This document shows positions 22,376 to 34,269 of a stretch of DNA of 64,000 bases, piece after piece. Within the stretch, counting starts at the first letter, position 1. Each line of letters begins with the position of its first letter. The position numbers were made by a program, and so were the translations under genes. Under the pieces are notes generated by a model. The model made no database searches and was not told the DNA's origin. It saw nothing but the letters and a program-made list of their open reading frames with translations. Origin of the DNA: Dichotomocladium elegans (taxonomy: Eukaryota; Mucoromycota; Mucoromycetes; Mucorales; Lichtheimiaceae); contig JAIXMN010000028.1 in the NCBI GenBank assembly GCA_025716815.1, positions 248,001 to 312,000 of the forward strand, given 5' to 3'.

Positions 22376-24843
22376 TGTTTCGCATATAAAAAGTGTGGAA
22401 GAGAACAAATGAGAAGATAAGCAAGTCAGGGCTTAAAAAAGCTGCTATGGATTCTGCATTAATTCCCTTGGTTCCAACGCGGGTGGTCTATTCATTTCAT
22501 GAATCTATGGTTTATGCCTATTGAAGAGGAGGAAAAAATGCTCCCTTTCATTGCGTTTGTTGCAACGCAGGATACGTATCTGGATAGTATACAGCAGCTG
22601 TTGCAAGAAAATTCGCTGTGCTCAGCCATTCATTAATGGCTTTAGCTGCAGCAGAGCACTGGCAATCTACTTTTGCAGCACATCGATGGACATCATAACA
22701 TGGAAACGATCGTGACGGCAATCAGATGCGGTTCATTGTATGCTCGGTGAATATGTAATAGCGCTACTTTCCAATGCATTGATGATAAACCACCAAACAC
22801 GTAACTCTAGACATACTTGCAAAGCAACAGCTCCAATGACGACTGCGCCCTTTAATATGTATCCAAGGACTCATTCTATCTGTTTACCAGAGAGATCTGT
22901 ACTACAGTAAGTACACTTTAACAGCTGGCAACGTCTATCTGTTTTGTATAAACTGTCATGCACAATAACTGCGCCTTGTCGTCACTCATATCTCAGCGAA
23001 AATCCCGAGAGTGAGTCAAGCAGTCAATGTTCGAAGCAGGAAAAACATGTGCTCTTCTGTCCGAATTATGAAAAAGTGGCCTATCCATACGTTATTGCTT
23101 CCAATCCTTCCGGACCATTAAACAAAAGTAGGCGAATGACTCAATCATGTGGCTAAGGTCCCTATTATGGTAGACACACATAATCACATGCAGATCAGGA
23201 CCGGCAAGGAAGACATGAGTGCTGCGATAGGAAAAATCCACTTCGTTTGTGATATTTTACTGATATATGTTTGAAGAACAAGGAACTGGAATTTCTCGAA
23301 ATATTGTTTGACGTCCAGAATTCAGAATATTATGGGGTCAAGAAAGAAACCCTTGGGTCGATCGACAGGTGCATCCTAATAGTCGCATCATTCAACTTGT
23401 ATCGGGAGAATGATATACCTACTTGGGATATCAATGGGACGCCACTTTGCGGACCGAAATCCCAGAGGGTACGAATAAAGCTTCTACCAATGTCCAAGCC
23501 AAGACTGCCGCCGGCCGCCGGCCCTGGTATGTTCCAATCACCGGTGTGTGATCGTTTCAGAGCACGATTGCTGTGCCGATTTTCTTCTAGGGCAATGCCA
23601 TGGAACCTGTGATTCATATCACAGTTCGGGGTATATGCAAGGGAGATCTGATTTTTCTGGCTTTGTACGAGACGACTTTGACGCTTTTCGATCAATTGAA
23701 AGTCCCGGATGGCGGCCTGGTCCTCTAGCAAAGCGGTGGCCGGATACAGGAGCTCATTGTGCTTGGCGGGTGGCGTGATCAAGACAAACCACTATAGCAA
23801 ACTTTGTTCCAGCAGCAGCACCAAGAAGGACGGGGGCAATCGGTGACTAATGAGTTCGACGGAGCATATTGATGCTTGTTGCTTATCTTTTCGCACTGAC
23901 TGTAACAGCAAATGTGGTATTGGATGTAAGCAACACAGATATAACGGAACACGCCTGACCTGGACCAACCGCTAAGTTATCTATATACACCAAGTAATAT
24001 CATTCCTGATACTGTTTCCTCTGCCGCGATTGTTGCGTTAGAAGGATGGACATGTATCAGCGACATGGCCTGAGCAGCAACAGCAGTGAAGCAAATGAGT
24101 AAGTAGACTAAAGATGACAACCACAAGCAGAAGGCGTATGCCATGTCCCCCTTGATTTTTGCCTTCTACCCCCGAACACTTCGTCCTCGCCCCTGGTCAT
24201 ACAGCACGCGAACGAACACTCATCATACGAAAAGAACGACATACGGATGAAATGTCCTGGAACTGCAGGGGTGGGAGGCTAAACTCTATTGAAGCGATTG
24301 GATGCAAAAACTCGACATGTATCACCATTGGAATCATCATGCCAGAATATTGGGTTGCCCATGCGACGCATTTCCTTTTTCAGATGAAATCAACAAAATA
24401 TGGTTGATGAGTGATTTTTCTGAAAATAATAGACAGAGGGCAATATTCACACACTTTATAGATGAAAGACAAAAGAAGAGAAGGGTGGATTTAGAGAAAA
24501 ACACGAGTATGTGTCGAGTCTCTAGCTAAACACAATAAGGTTGAGAAGATTAAGTACCAGAAACTAAAAAAAAAAAAAGGACGACGCAGACAGATTTCAT
24601 CCGCAGAAGGGGAGAGAGAGAGGGAGAAAACAAGAGAGTTGAGAAAGTAGCTACACGTACGTTGTGAAAGGTGTACGGCTGGTATCATAAATGGGAGATC
24701 AATGTGTGAATATGAAGAGAATGTGTGAGACTGGTGCGAGTATCAACAGTGTGCGGTTGTGTGTGTACGTATTTTTGTTGCCGTTGGGAGCAATGATGAT
24801 GAAGCTTTTTTTGTGAAAATAGAGTGCAATGGATTTTCTTTTT

Positions 24844-24875
<32 letters not shown>

Positions 24876-24963
24876 GTATGTTTGTACAGGACCCCCTGTT
24901 CTCTCCCTTTCTCTCTCTCTCTCTCTCTCTCTGTGCGCGCGTGTCTCTCTTTCAATTGCTCAT
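22376..24963. other. Region with broken, unassignable frames
   Basis: About 2.6 kb upstream of the coiled-coil gene. Plus-strand stretches around 22540-22740, 22940-23110 and 23450-23790 read as protein-like in alternating frames interrupted by stops; one is AMEPVIHITVRGICKGDL at about 23595. Introns could not be fitted, so this may be a degraded gene. Its downstream end has a (GT)n run (about 24846-24875) followed by a (CT)n run (about 24907-24931). No RNA gene was seen. Confidence 0.3.
24846..24931. repeat. Compound (GT)n-(CT)n microsatellite
   Basis: About 14 GT dinucleotides at 24846-24873 followed after some 30 bases by about 12 CT dinucleotides. It lies just beyond the 3' end of the HMG-box gene, possibly in its untranslated tail. 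Confidence 0.85.
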
Positions 24964-26562
24964 TTACTTTGTCCGCCGTCTGACCTTTTTGCAACGATGG
25001 CCGCTTGTGTCACCGTCGGGATGAGCACCCGCCATGTCCTGGAAGTGCATTTGATTCATGCCATTGGCGAGAGACGTAGGGGATGAGACTGTGGACGATG
25101 TTGACGAGGTCGATGAAGACGAATGACGTTTAGGACAATATCGATATTCTGGGAATGCTTCCTTGTGCGCCAATTTTTCTTGCTCTGCTAGATCATGCCA
25201 TGGTTTTTTTTCCTTCTCAGTCAGCCGGCCCCAGCGTCTTGATGCACGCCTGAAGAACAATGGTCAGACATCGTTTTGGCAGATTCGGATGAACATGTAA
25301 AACCTACTTTGATATTTCTTCCGCGCGTAGCGTTGGATCCTGAGTCTTAAGCGCTTGTCCATAGTGGCAACGGAACTAAATTGAAAAGGGAGGGTGGTAA
25401 ACAAAAGGTGATATTTTGCGGCGGCAGTGATGGGTAACATATTTATATTTACATGAATCCATGCATTACGAGGTCTTTTGATATGGGCGTTTTTTGTTAA
25501 GAACTTTGAATGATCCATCCCCGATGAGGAGGATCGTTTTTTTTGCATTAGTGATATGAGCTGCTGCTCATGCGCGGTAGCCGCGGCCGAGGAGGTTGAT
25601 GCTGCTGCTGTTTGTACTTCTTGCTGTTGCTGTGATGGCTGTCGATGATGGATACTATGGCGGTTGTTTTCGTCATCAACGAGGAGTCCTTCGTCGTCAC
25701 TACTACTGTTCGTGGATGACGATGAGGATAAAGAGCATGGCGGCGTTGCGCTTCGTATGTTGGCTCGTCTGAGGCACTCGAGAAAAGATTCTGCCACAGT
25801 GGACCCAGGGTGATGCTGTACGGCAGCTGCGGCCGCGGCAGCCGATGCGGTAGCCATGGTGGGTGACATGGGCGAGTAAGCAGTAGCACACGCCGTGCTC
25901 TTGTGGATATCTATGACTTCGGCTGACTTCGTGTCATCCTCATCGATCGCCATTGACGTCATCATGGAAACATGCTGCTTTGGGAGTTCTTTATGCTGTT
26001 GCTTTTTCTTTTGTTGAGCCAAAGTATCTTTGAGCCTCGGCTGAATCGAGGGAAAAGATCGGCGAGGGACAGGAATCTGCAGAGTGGGTATCTTGTGGGC
26101 AAAAAATTTCCATTTCCGAGGAGTGAAAGCAACAGACGCAGTCTCTGCTGTCAGGAAAGGGCGAGGATCCAATTTCTCTTTGAGGGCAGCAAAAAGCCAA
26201 GGCCGAAAAGCAGACTCGTAATGGCACATACGATGATTCTCAAGCTGAGGGGTTGGTTCCAAAAACGCTGGCGCTCCCACCATGGGTCGCGGTAATGAAG
26301 AGGAGATGACCTCTTGACAATGCTCATCTGCAGTTGTCGAGGGTGGGCAGTGGGCTAGAATAGTAGTGTTGAGTTTAGGCTGTTCAATGACACATATATT
26401 ACACGTACTTTTTTTGGGTGACATATCCAGAATGGGTGGTAAATCCAGCGAGGAAAAAGTAGAGGAGGAACGTTGCTGTTGGTTCGGGTGACGTTGATAC
26501 ATGGTCTTCGGTGACGGCGACAGCGACGGCGAAGGTGAGGACAGGTGCATCATCAGGGTCAA
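24964..26562 (-). CDS. HMG-box transcription factor (MATA_HMG / Ste11-like type)
   Basis: A DNA-binding regulator. A long, disordered N-terminal region (Ser, Gln, Ala and Pro runs, including a run of Ala near the middle) precedes one HMG box split over three exons. It reads HIKRPRNAWIH, then FRCHYGQALKTQDPTLRAEE, then KRASRRWGRLTEKEKKPWHD and FPEYRYCPKR. Introns at about 25457-25379 and 25310-25258 join these in phase. The box has the KRPxNAW and (R/K)xxxxWxxLxxxEKxPW signatures and the terminal YKYxPKR-like end typical of sequence-specific fungal boxes. A Ser/Thr-rich tail ends VRRRTK. A 54-base stretch near 26407-26354 has perfect intron borders but is a multiple of three, so both spliced and unspliced forms stay in frame. 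Sex-locus markers such as a triose-phosphate transporter or an RNA helicase are not next to it, so a mating-type role is not supported. Confidence 0.85.
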
Positions 26563-29500
26563 GAGAGAAGAGAAAAGGGGAGGGGGGAGGGGAAGTGAGA
26601 AGAGAAGAGAAAAGGGAAAGAGGAAGAAGAATATATAGAGTTAGCAAGCAAGAAGAAAGCAAGTTATATGAAGGGTGAATGTCTGTAAACCGTCGCTCTC
26701 TGGCTCGGTCAGTATTATGGTGTATATGTGTGTATGCTATGTATGGTGGCCTGGGGCTCTTACCTGACTTTTAAAGCGTTGTTGTGTACAATGAGAGGGC
26801 AACCATACTTTTTTCATTGTTTGACCCTATCCCGGGTAACCTGCTGACTTTTTGAAGCCGATATCCATTTATTTTCATGTTAATATCATATTGTCAGCCA
26901 GCTTTGCATGCGATAGGCCGCATCATTGTCGGTGTGTGACCCTTTCCTCAAACAATGAGGTTTGACTAGCCGCAATGCTGTCATTCCTGATGTTGTTGCT
27001 ACTCAGTTTCTCTCCCAAACGAAATTTCTTCCCTGTCACCGGGGCATGTTACATCGCAGTTTCTGCGAGACGGTGGGGGGAACGTCATAAGGGGTGTAGG
27101 GTTTGGCTGGCAACGCAAGGCATCAAATGCTCTACGCAAACATGAGCTCACCCAAGGTATCTATCCACGTGCCGTAACCTATTTTTTGCAGATCCATAGC
27201 TTCCTTTCTACCCTTCCTTTGACCTTTCTCTTTGTGCTTCTGTGTGAACGTAGAAGACAAAGAGAGCTCCAGCAATAATTTCTCGGCGAAGCACATAAGG
27301 GTCACAGCATTTTTGTATTGTTCTTCTACTCCTCCATAATGCCTATTCAACGCTTCTCTGTCGCGACTCTTATTCATATTTAATATTGTGTCCAACAATA
27401 GAATCCGCAAGAAGAAGCGGAAGGTGAGATCAAAAAAGCTTTTCACTCTGTACTCATAATAATATACCTGCAGCAAAGACTGACCAATCGGATTCATCCG
27501 ACATACTTAGCTATTCGAAAATATTTCTGTAATCATCTCGTTCCTATTCTTGGTGCAGCAAGATCCCACTTGTTAGGGAAAGGTTCACATCACTTAAACG
27601 CAAGACACCGCCTCATCCTTCTTTCTTTTTTTTTGGGGGGGGGGGTGTTGAAGAGAAGGAGTAAGGAAAGGGTAACAAAACAAAGAATGCACAACTGCTT
27701 TGTTCTTAGGAACTTACTCCGATGAAGTAAAGAGGGGTTTCTATGGGGTGGAGAGCAGAGAAAAGATCGGGTGGCGTGTAGGGGTGATACTTTCTTTGCC
27801 TCAAAGTGCACGGACCGGATCCTCAGGTCACGTCCATGACAATATACTCGCGAGGTTTAGGACACACGTCTTCATTATTTCATGTATTAAAGAAAAGTGC
27901 AGTGGGCTCTTTTTTTAGGCTTCTAAAAGACGGCAATCGGTATAGGGAAAGGCGTTGTCTTTCGTAAAGACGCAATCATATCATCCTCCAGAATAAGGTT
28001 TCTCCTTTATCGCTCTTTATAAACGTGGATGACCGTGAGTGTTTGTGTTCCGCACTAACTTGGTAGCTCTCTTTCTTTTTCTTTGGAGGCATGCGCTACG
28101 TATGATCGATGGTCCTTGAACCGATCATGTGATGATCATCTATTTACTCGACGTCCTTGTTGTACCACTTGATGGGTTTTTTTTTGTTTTTGTTTTGGCG
28201 CCGCCACTGAGATATGCGCTTTTTCGGCTTTTATTTGCTCTGGAGAGCATTCTCAACGTTCCTTCTAGATTGGACAGAAGTCAATGGGAAAAGTAAGGTG
28301 AAAAGGTGTTTATTCTATGACATACAATATTAAGAAGAGAACAAGCAGGAGTTCCCAGTTTTTTTATTCTTTGATGTGTCAAGCCATGTTTATTCAGGAC
28401 TTTCGGACCTACACGTAAGCTCGGTGTTGCCGAACCGATAGGGATCTTCCATCTTCTTACCCTTCTTCTTTCTCGTTCAGACAAAAAGAAACAAAGGAAT
28501 GCACGCGCAGTGATATCTCGTCTACAATGGTCTACAGGGATGATATCCGTCTTTATTACTGATTTCCACGTAGCACTTTTTCTTTTTCTACCCAAACAAA
28601 TCTCTCTAACGCTATTTTGGGCGCAGTGGGGAAGTGCGGGACCAAGGGCATAATTATAGCTCAGAAATCTTTAAAGTAAAAACAGCGACACTCTCCAACT
28701 TTAAAAATATATTGTGAAACCATCATACCCACTTCTTCCTTTGTGCCTCAGAAGGATAAATATGCCGCGTATGTTACATGTGCTACGCGCATCATTCTTT
28801 CTTTTTTCTTAAAAAAAAAGGTGTGCGAATGCGCGAGAGGGTAAGTACATTTTTTTATTCCTGGTCGGTATAATAAAACCTTCCATTTGCAAATGTGATT
28901 CGCAGCAATAATACTTTGTATTGAACTGACGTTTTTGTGTGAATGCGTGGGGTGTTTCTGGAGGAACACATTCTGTGTGGGCGCTCTAGAATCCTCCTGC
29001 ACTATTAGTATAGTGTAACAGACTGATCTGAAAACGAATTTAGCAGGATCCTTCAGTGTCATTGGCAGCCTTGCGATCTGATGTATGCGGTACTATGTTG
29101 TTTACCTGGCGGCAGACTAAGGGGAGCCTTCCCTTGATTATGATAATAGCGTTTGCTCTAAATGTGCACCAATACGGATAGCACGCAATAATGGGCTAAA
29201 TACAACATTGTTTGTTAGCTTGATGGCATGTACTACAAGAAAACTCCACACACCTTCTCCTTAATCCTTTTCTTTTTTACAAAAAAAAATCATACGCGAT
29301 ATGCATATAGAATTGAATGTTACACACTATCTTTGATGTTGTGAGGGGTGAATCGATGAGCATCTACAGCTTGACGGAATTTTAAGAACGTTTCTTCGCA
29401 TACATGATCTGCACTGCGAACAATACGATGTTTTGCATCTAAATACATGAGAGTTGCAGTGAATAAACTGAACAGATGCTTTTTCCGCGACTTCGATTGA

Positions 29501-32002
29501 ATGAAATACAATGGCTTTGTGAATTAAACAAGATGATTTGTACATTCACGCCTTAATTTGTTTTTGCCAATATAGGACAATATCCGTCCTACCCCTGCTC
29601 CCTCCTTAACGCCACATACAGACATAATAGTGGGTGAACCTAATCAGCGCTTTTAAAGCAAAGCTGGGCCAAATGTGAACCAAGTCCCGCGCGAGACCGT
29701 TCCACTCGCCTTCAAAATAATTATACCTCCATGTTTCACGCCGTGGAGAGAGTCGCAAATAAAATCTCCAAACTGTGCACCTGATATCTCCGTTTTTCTA
29801 CATCTCTGCTTGAACGTTAAACACGCTCATCAGACAGGAACATCTTCCTCTCCTTGCATAAGAACACTTCTTCTGTTCATCTTTTATATATTATCAGATC
29901 GAGAAATCTCCCCATCATTACGATCACTCTAGCCTGCCAACACTCTGTTACTCTAGAAATCTGCGTTGCCTCTCAAATCATGTCCCCTTATATGGCATTT
30001 TTGTCTCGTACATTCCTTATTTAGAAAATACGTGTCCAATACGACGACAACTGCGATACGGTAATGCCCCAGCTTTATAAACTACCTTATTGAGTAGATC
30101 ATAGATAGGCGAGAGTGTACGCTACCAAAGATAGATAGAGCATTACTTCATTTTCAAAAGTGAATTCGTACCAGATGACAAGATGTATAAATTGCATAAA
30201 TTTATCGTATCATAGGTAAGTCAACGGAAAGCTATATTTCTTCCCGGTGCGCTTGAACTTCCGTTCAAGGGCCCCCGCCGGGGCCTTGAGTTACCTCTCT
30301 TCCTTAATTCATCAGAGAGTGGTAGGTTTATTCAATCAACAAATGAAGTGGGCGTCAGATAACTAATGTTATAGTAACCATACATAATAAGAGTGTGGAG
30401 GAGAGGGCAGAGACGTTGTTGGTGAGAAAATCAGATTTCTCGACTATTCATTATTCATGGTATATCAAGGCAGAGCAGTGTAGGGATTTCGTTATGATAG
30501 ACGATACTGTGATAGATACAACAGCTGATCATATTCTCTTTTCCGATGCATGACGTTCATCACTTGCTGATACTTTAACTGAGACGCACAGACTAGAAAA
30601 ACGCATTTAGTCATCTTACTCTTTTTATTACGCCCGCTGAAAAAAACTATTGAATATTGCTCTACTAATATCTGGCATTGCTGTTCCATTCTTGGATAGT
30701 GGCACAATCTGATGATCTTATGAAGTCTTCTTGGTTAGTCTTACATTCCTGCAATTGCTTACTGCCGAGCAAAACGAAGACCATGGATTTTGCTACTAAT
30801 GTCCCTTCTGGTAGCCAACAACCGCTATTATACTTTTTCTTGAAAATAACGATGGCTTTCTTTTTAAATGAACAAATCAATCTGTCAAAGTTCGGTAGAA
30901 TGTGTCTCTCCGTAACATATCCAAAGACATAGACGATTCGACCAGCAACCAAATATAAGCAACAAAGCTGTTTTACTCTATAATATTCGTGTCCCCATGA
31001 AGTAGGAGAGCAATGTTAACTTCACTCATTGTAGCCATCCATTTTGTTCATTGGATTAAGGTGCTTCTAAATGTATTAAGCTCTAGGGAGGACACTTATG
31101 CTTTCTATTAAGCAGCCACCAACCACAGGTGGGTCGGCGTTCCTTAAAAATGCAATTAGGCCTCCTTTCGTATTTCACTGTTCATCGCTGCCCTTAATGA
31201 TATGTACTCTTAGCTATTTTTTGCCGCAGTTGGTGCACACGTCTATTCAAAGATCAGCATAAAAAATCCGACCTTAGTCGTAGTCAGCGTAAGCTGGGTT
31301 GCCTTGCTTGGACCCTCCTTCCACGCGGTTCTCTCGTCTAGTGTCTCTATCATGCTGCGCTATGATACGCATAGCAGCAGACTCAGAGGCATCATTCAAA
31401 GTAACCTACGGTATATTCCACGGGCTTAGGGAGACCACGTCTATCAATAACATGAACCCTGGCTTTCGTTGTAAAGAAACCGATTGCTCGCTTCAGGATG
31501 TCTACCCTTATTTAGACTGATCGATACATCGTCTTTACTCATATACTTGATTTGTTTTGCCTTGATTGTGCACTTTCAGCCGATACATGTGGCTTTTGTA
31601 AAAAAAAATTATGCAGCTACCATTCTCCCATCACCGCTTAACAGTTTATCCAGGAAGGCATCCATAAAAAAAGCAACATACTTCAAAGAGAGCATGGGAA
31701 AAGATACTGCACCTTTCCTATACAGAAAGGCGGTTACTTTCAAGAGGACCATTGCAATGTGGAACTGACGGCTGAATGTGGAGATGAAAAGACTTGGGTA
31801 GAAAATCAAAGCGATCCGCAGGATATGGCTGTCATTGGATGGCCCATTATTTATCCGCAAGAAGATGACACAGCGCAGAGTTGGGGGTTCCTCGCTGTCT
31901 AAAACGGGAAATTCTCGGCTGTCTTCCTTCAATCCGCCGTTTGAACAGTACCCCTTCTTTTTTCCATTTGTCACCAGAACAATTCAATATCGTTTTCCCG
32001 CC
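26563..32002. other. Gene-poor 5.4-kb interval
   Basis: No confident gene. A purine-rich stretch (about 26570-26640) lies upstream of the HMG-box gene. A minus-strand frame at 27497-27132 contains HYGGVEEQYKNAVTLMCFAE and looks helical, but has no recognised family. At about 30240-30290 there are two small perfect hairpins (TTGAACTTCCGTTCAA and GGCCCCCGCCGGGGCC), without tRNA or snRNA features. A minus-strand stretch at about 31514-31275 resembles the C-terminal end of a protein (see separate entry). The remainder is A/T-rich and featureless to me. Confidence 0.4.
31275..31514 (-). pseudogene. Possible C-terminal exon or relic of an unrecognised gene
   Basis: Two adjacent minus-strand frames read IGFFTTKARVHVIDRRGLPK (ending PVEYT) and then, four bases later and in another frame, VTLNDASESAAMRIIAQHD followed by RENRVEGGSKQGNPAYADYD and a stop at about 31275. 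The composition (charged, balanced, no low complexity) looks like a real conserved protein end. The frames are separated only by GTAG, so the break is either a frameshift or a splice artefact. No upstream exons were found. I do not recognise the family. Confidence 0.35.
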
Positions 32003-34015
32003 ATGACCAACTCATACAGCTTGGCTGATTGTTCCAAAAAGCGAGTGTGCTACTTTTACGATCGTTAGTCTTTCTCTATCTGTCTCTTTCTTTCTCTTGA
32101 GCATTGATCTAACTTTTTGAAAATTAGATGACGTTGGAAATTTCAGCTATGGTCCAGGTAACAAAAAGATCTATCAAACACGTCCGATGAGGAAATATGA
32201 ATGCTAAAGGCTACATATGACATCCAGGCCACTACATGAAACCAAAACGTATGCACATGGTCCATAACATGGTAGTCAATTATGGTCTATACAAAAAAAT
32301 GGACATTGTGGTAAGTACTCGCGCTAGAAATTCGACTGTTTGAGTCATTAAATTGCCCTCAGAAACCTGTTCGCGCTTCAGCATTCCAAATGACACGATT
32401 CCATTCCGACGAATATATTCACTTTTTGCAACATGTAACGCCAGATAACTTGGAGGAAATGGCGATTCAACATGGTGGACTCGAAAAAGGCATTGCACGA
32501 TGTATGTTCCAACACGACACAAAACGCTTTCTGTTACGATCTTGCCGCAAAAGAATAGTGCTAAATTTCTGTTTTCCAAAAAAAAAAAGTCAACGTAGGA
32601 GAAGATTGCCCTGTCTATGAAGGTCTCTTCGAGTTCTGTTCGATATCAGCTGGCGGCAGTATTGGTAAATTCAAAGATTTTCATCCTTGCTCCAATAATT
32701 CCCAATTCCTAAATATGGGAGGACTGTAAAGGTGCTGCCAATAAGCTATTGAACGGAGAAGCCGATATTGCTATCAACTGGTCAGGCGGTCTCCACCACG
32801 CAAAAAAGACAGAGGCATCTGGGTTCTGTTATGTCAATGACATTGTTTTGGGTATCCTGGAATTGCTGAGGTAAGCCTCATGAAGGGATCGATTCTTGGA
32901 TATAAACAGCGCGTGTGGTACTAGGTTCCATCAGCGTGTGCTGTACGTGGATATCGATGTCCACCACGGTGATGGTGTAGAGGAAGCGTTCTATACAACA
33001 GATCGTGTAATGACGTGTTCGTTCCATAAGTTTGGAGAGTTTTTCCCCGGCACTGGCGATATTAAGGTAATGAAGATGCACTCATGTGCCGCTCTCTCTG
33101 TCATTCTGTTACAACGAATTAACCAGATGACAATTTTAGGACACTGGCCTGGGGAAAGGAAAGCACTATGCAGTCAATGTTCCTTTGAGAGACGGTATTG
33201 ATGACGAGACGTATAAAAGCGTGTTCCGACCGGTAAGCTTTTGTAATGACCGAAGAATATGCAGAGATGGAGGCTCACAAGTTTATGTTAACAGATCATC
33301 AAACACATCATGGAGTGGTTTCGGCCAGGTGCAGTCGTACTACAGCTGGGTGGTGATTCATTAGCAGGTGATCGCCTCGGCTGCTTCAATCTGTCAATGC
33401 GAGGACATGCTTCGTGCGTCGAATATTTAAAGTCCTTTAACGTTCCGATGATGATGGTTGGTGGCGGTGGCTACACAATTCGAAACGTTGCACGGACATG
33501 GACTTTCGAGACTGGATTGGCCGTGGGTGAAGACCTTACGCAACGGGAATTGCCGTTCAACGACTATTTTGAATACTATGGTCCAGAGTTCAAACTTGAA
33601 GTCCCTTCGAACAATATGGCGAATCATAATACCCGCGAATATCTCGATCGCATCATGCAAGTATTAGCACATGTCCTGTGTATGGGTCGAGCGAATTTAT
33701 TGATAACCTTATTTTAGCGCCAAGATCATCGAGAATTTGAGACATTTGCCCTTTGCACCATCCGTTGGGATACAGGGTAATGTGGTTAACAAATGGGACC
33801 ATACACAAGGATCACGTTTACTTATTATAGTGACTATCTAGACGTTCCGCGAGATATGGATTTGGATGTTGAGGGAGAAGACAGCGAAGCGGATGATGCT
33901 GACTATCGCCAGACACGTGAGTAATAAATTCCTTTTGCTAGCCTCTCCAGCACAAAAGTTTTCTAAACCATCTTATATAGAGCGCCGCCGCTTGGAGCAC
34001 ATGGGCATTCTTTAG
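32003..34015 (+). CDS. RPD3: Class I histone deacetylase (Rpd3/HDAC1-3 type)
   Basis: Zinc-dependent lysine deacetylase of nuclear co-repressor complexes. About nine exons can be joined. They read [164 protein letters not shown] and [14 protein letters not shown]. Charge-relay His-His, the metal ligands DxH and the later Asp, and the active-site Tyr are all present. The motif usually written LQCG(S/G)DSL is LQLGGDSL here. The tail is short and acidic ([14 protein letters not shown]) and ends RRLEHMGIL; the long C-terminal extension of animal HDAC1/2 is missing. Rpd3 fits better than Hos2 by several motifs ([26 protein letters not shown]), but the INW variant is Hos2/HDAC3-like. The start is ATG 32003. 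Confidence 0.92.
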
Positions 34016-34269
34016 ACATGCATTCTTGGTGTAATCAATACCAGCTTAATTACTTGTATAAAATCGAACATGGTCGGTATCATATCTAACGTATAACTCT
34101 TGTTGTTTCTATGTGAGTGCTGGTGTCGATTGCGGTCGTTGTTGCTGGTCCTGGGTTTTGTTTTCTGATGGCAATGGCGTCCGATCTGACTGACCCGCGA
34201 ATAAGTCTAATAAATCCGTAACGACATCTAATATCTATTGTTAAAGTTGCCTTTGGTCGACATCGTCGT

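Noticed and set aside
24743..25086. Overlapping open frames made of Cys-Val and His-Thr repeats
   Set aside because: They are translations of the (GT)n and (CT)n microsatellites, on both strands, and not genes.
24964..26562. Mating-type (sex) locus
   Set aside because: The HMG box suggests it, but the usual neighbours are absent and the flanking genes are unrelated.
30240..30295. GC-rich hairpins as a possible small RNA
   Set aside because: Two simple palindromes in an A/T-rich region, with no promoter, tRNA boxes or snRNA motifs.
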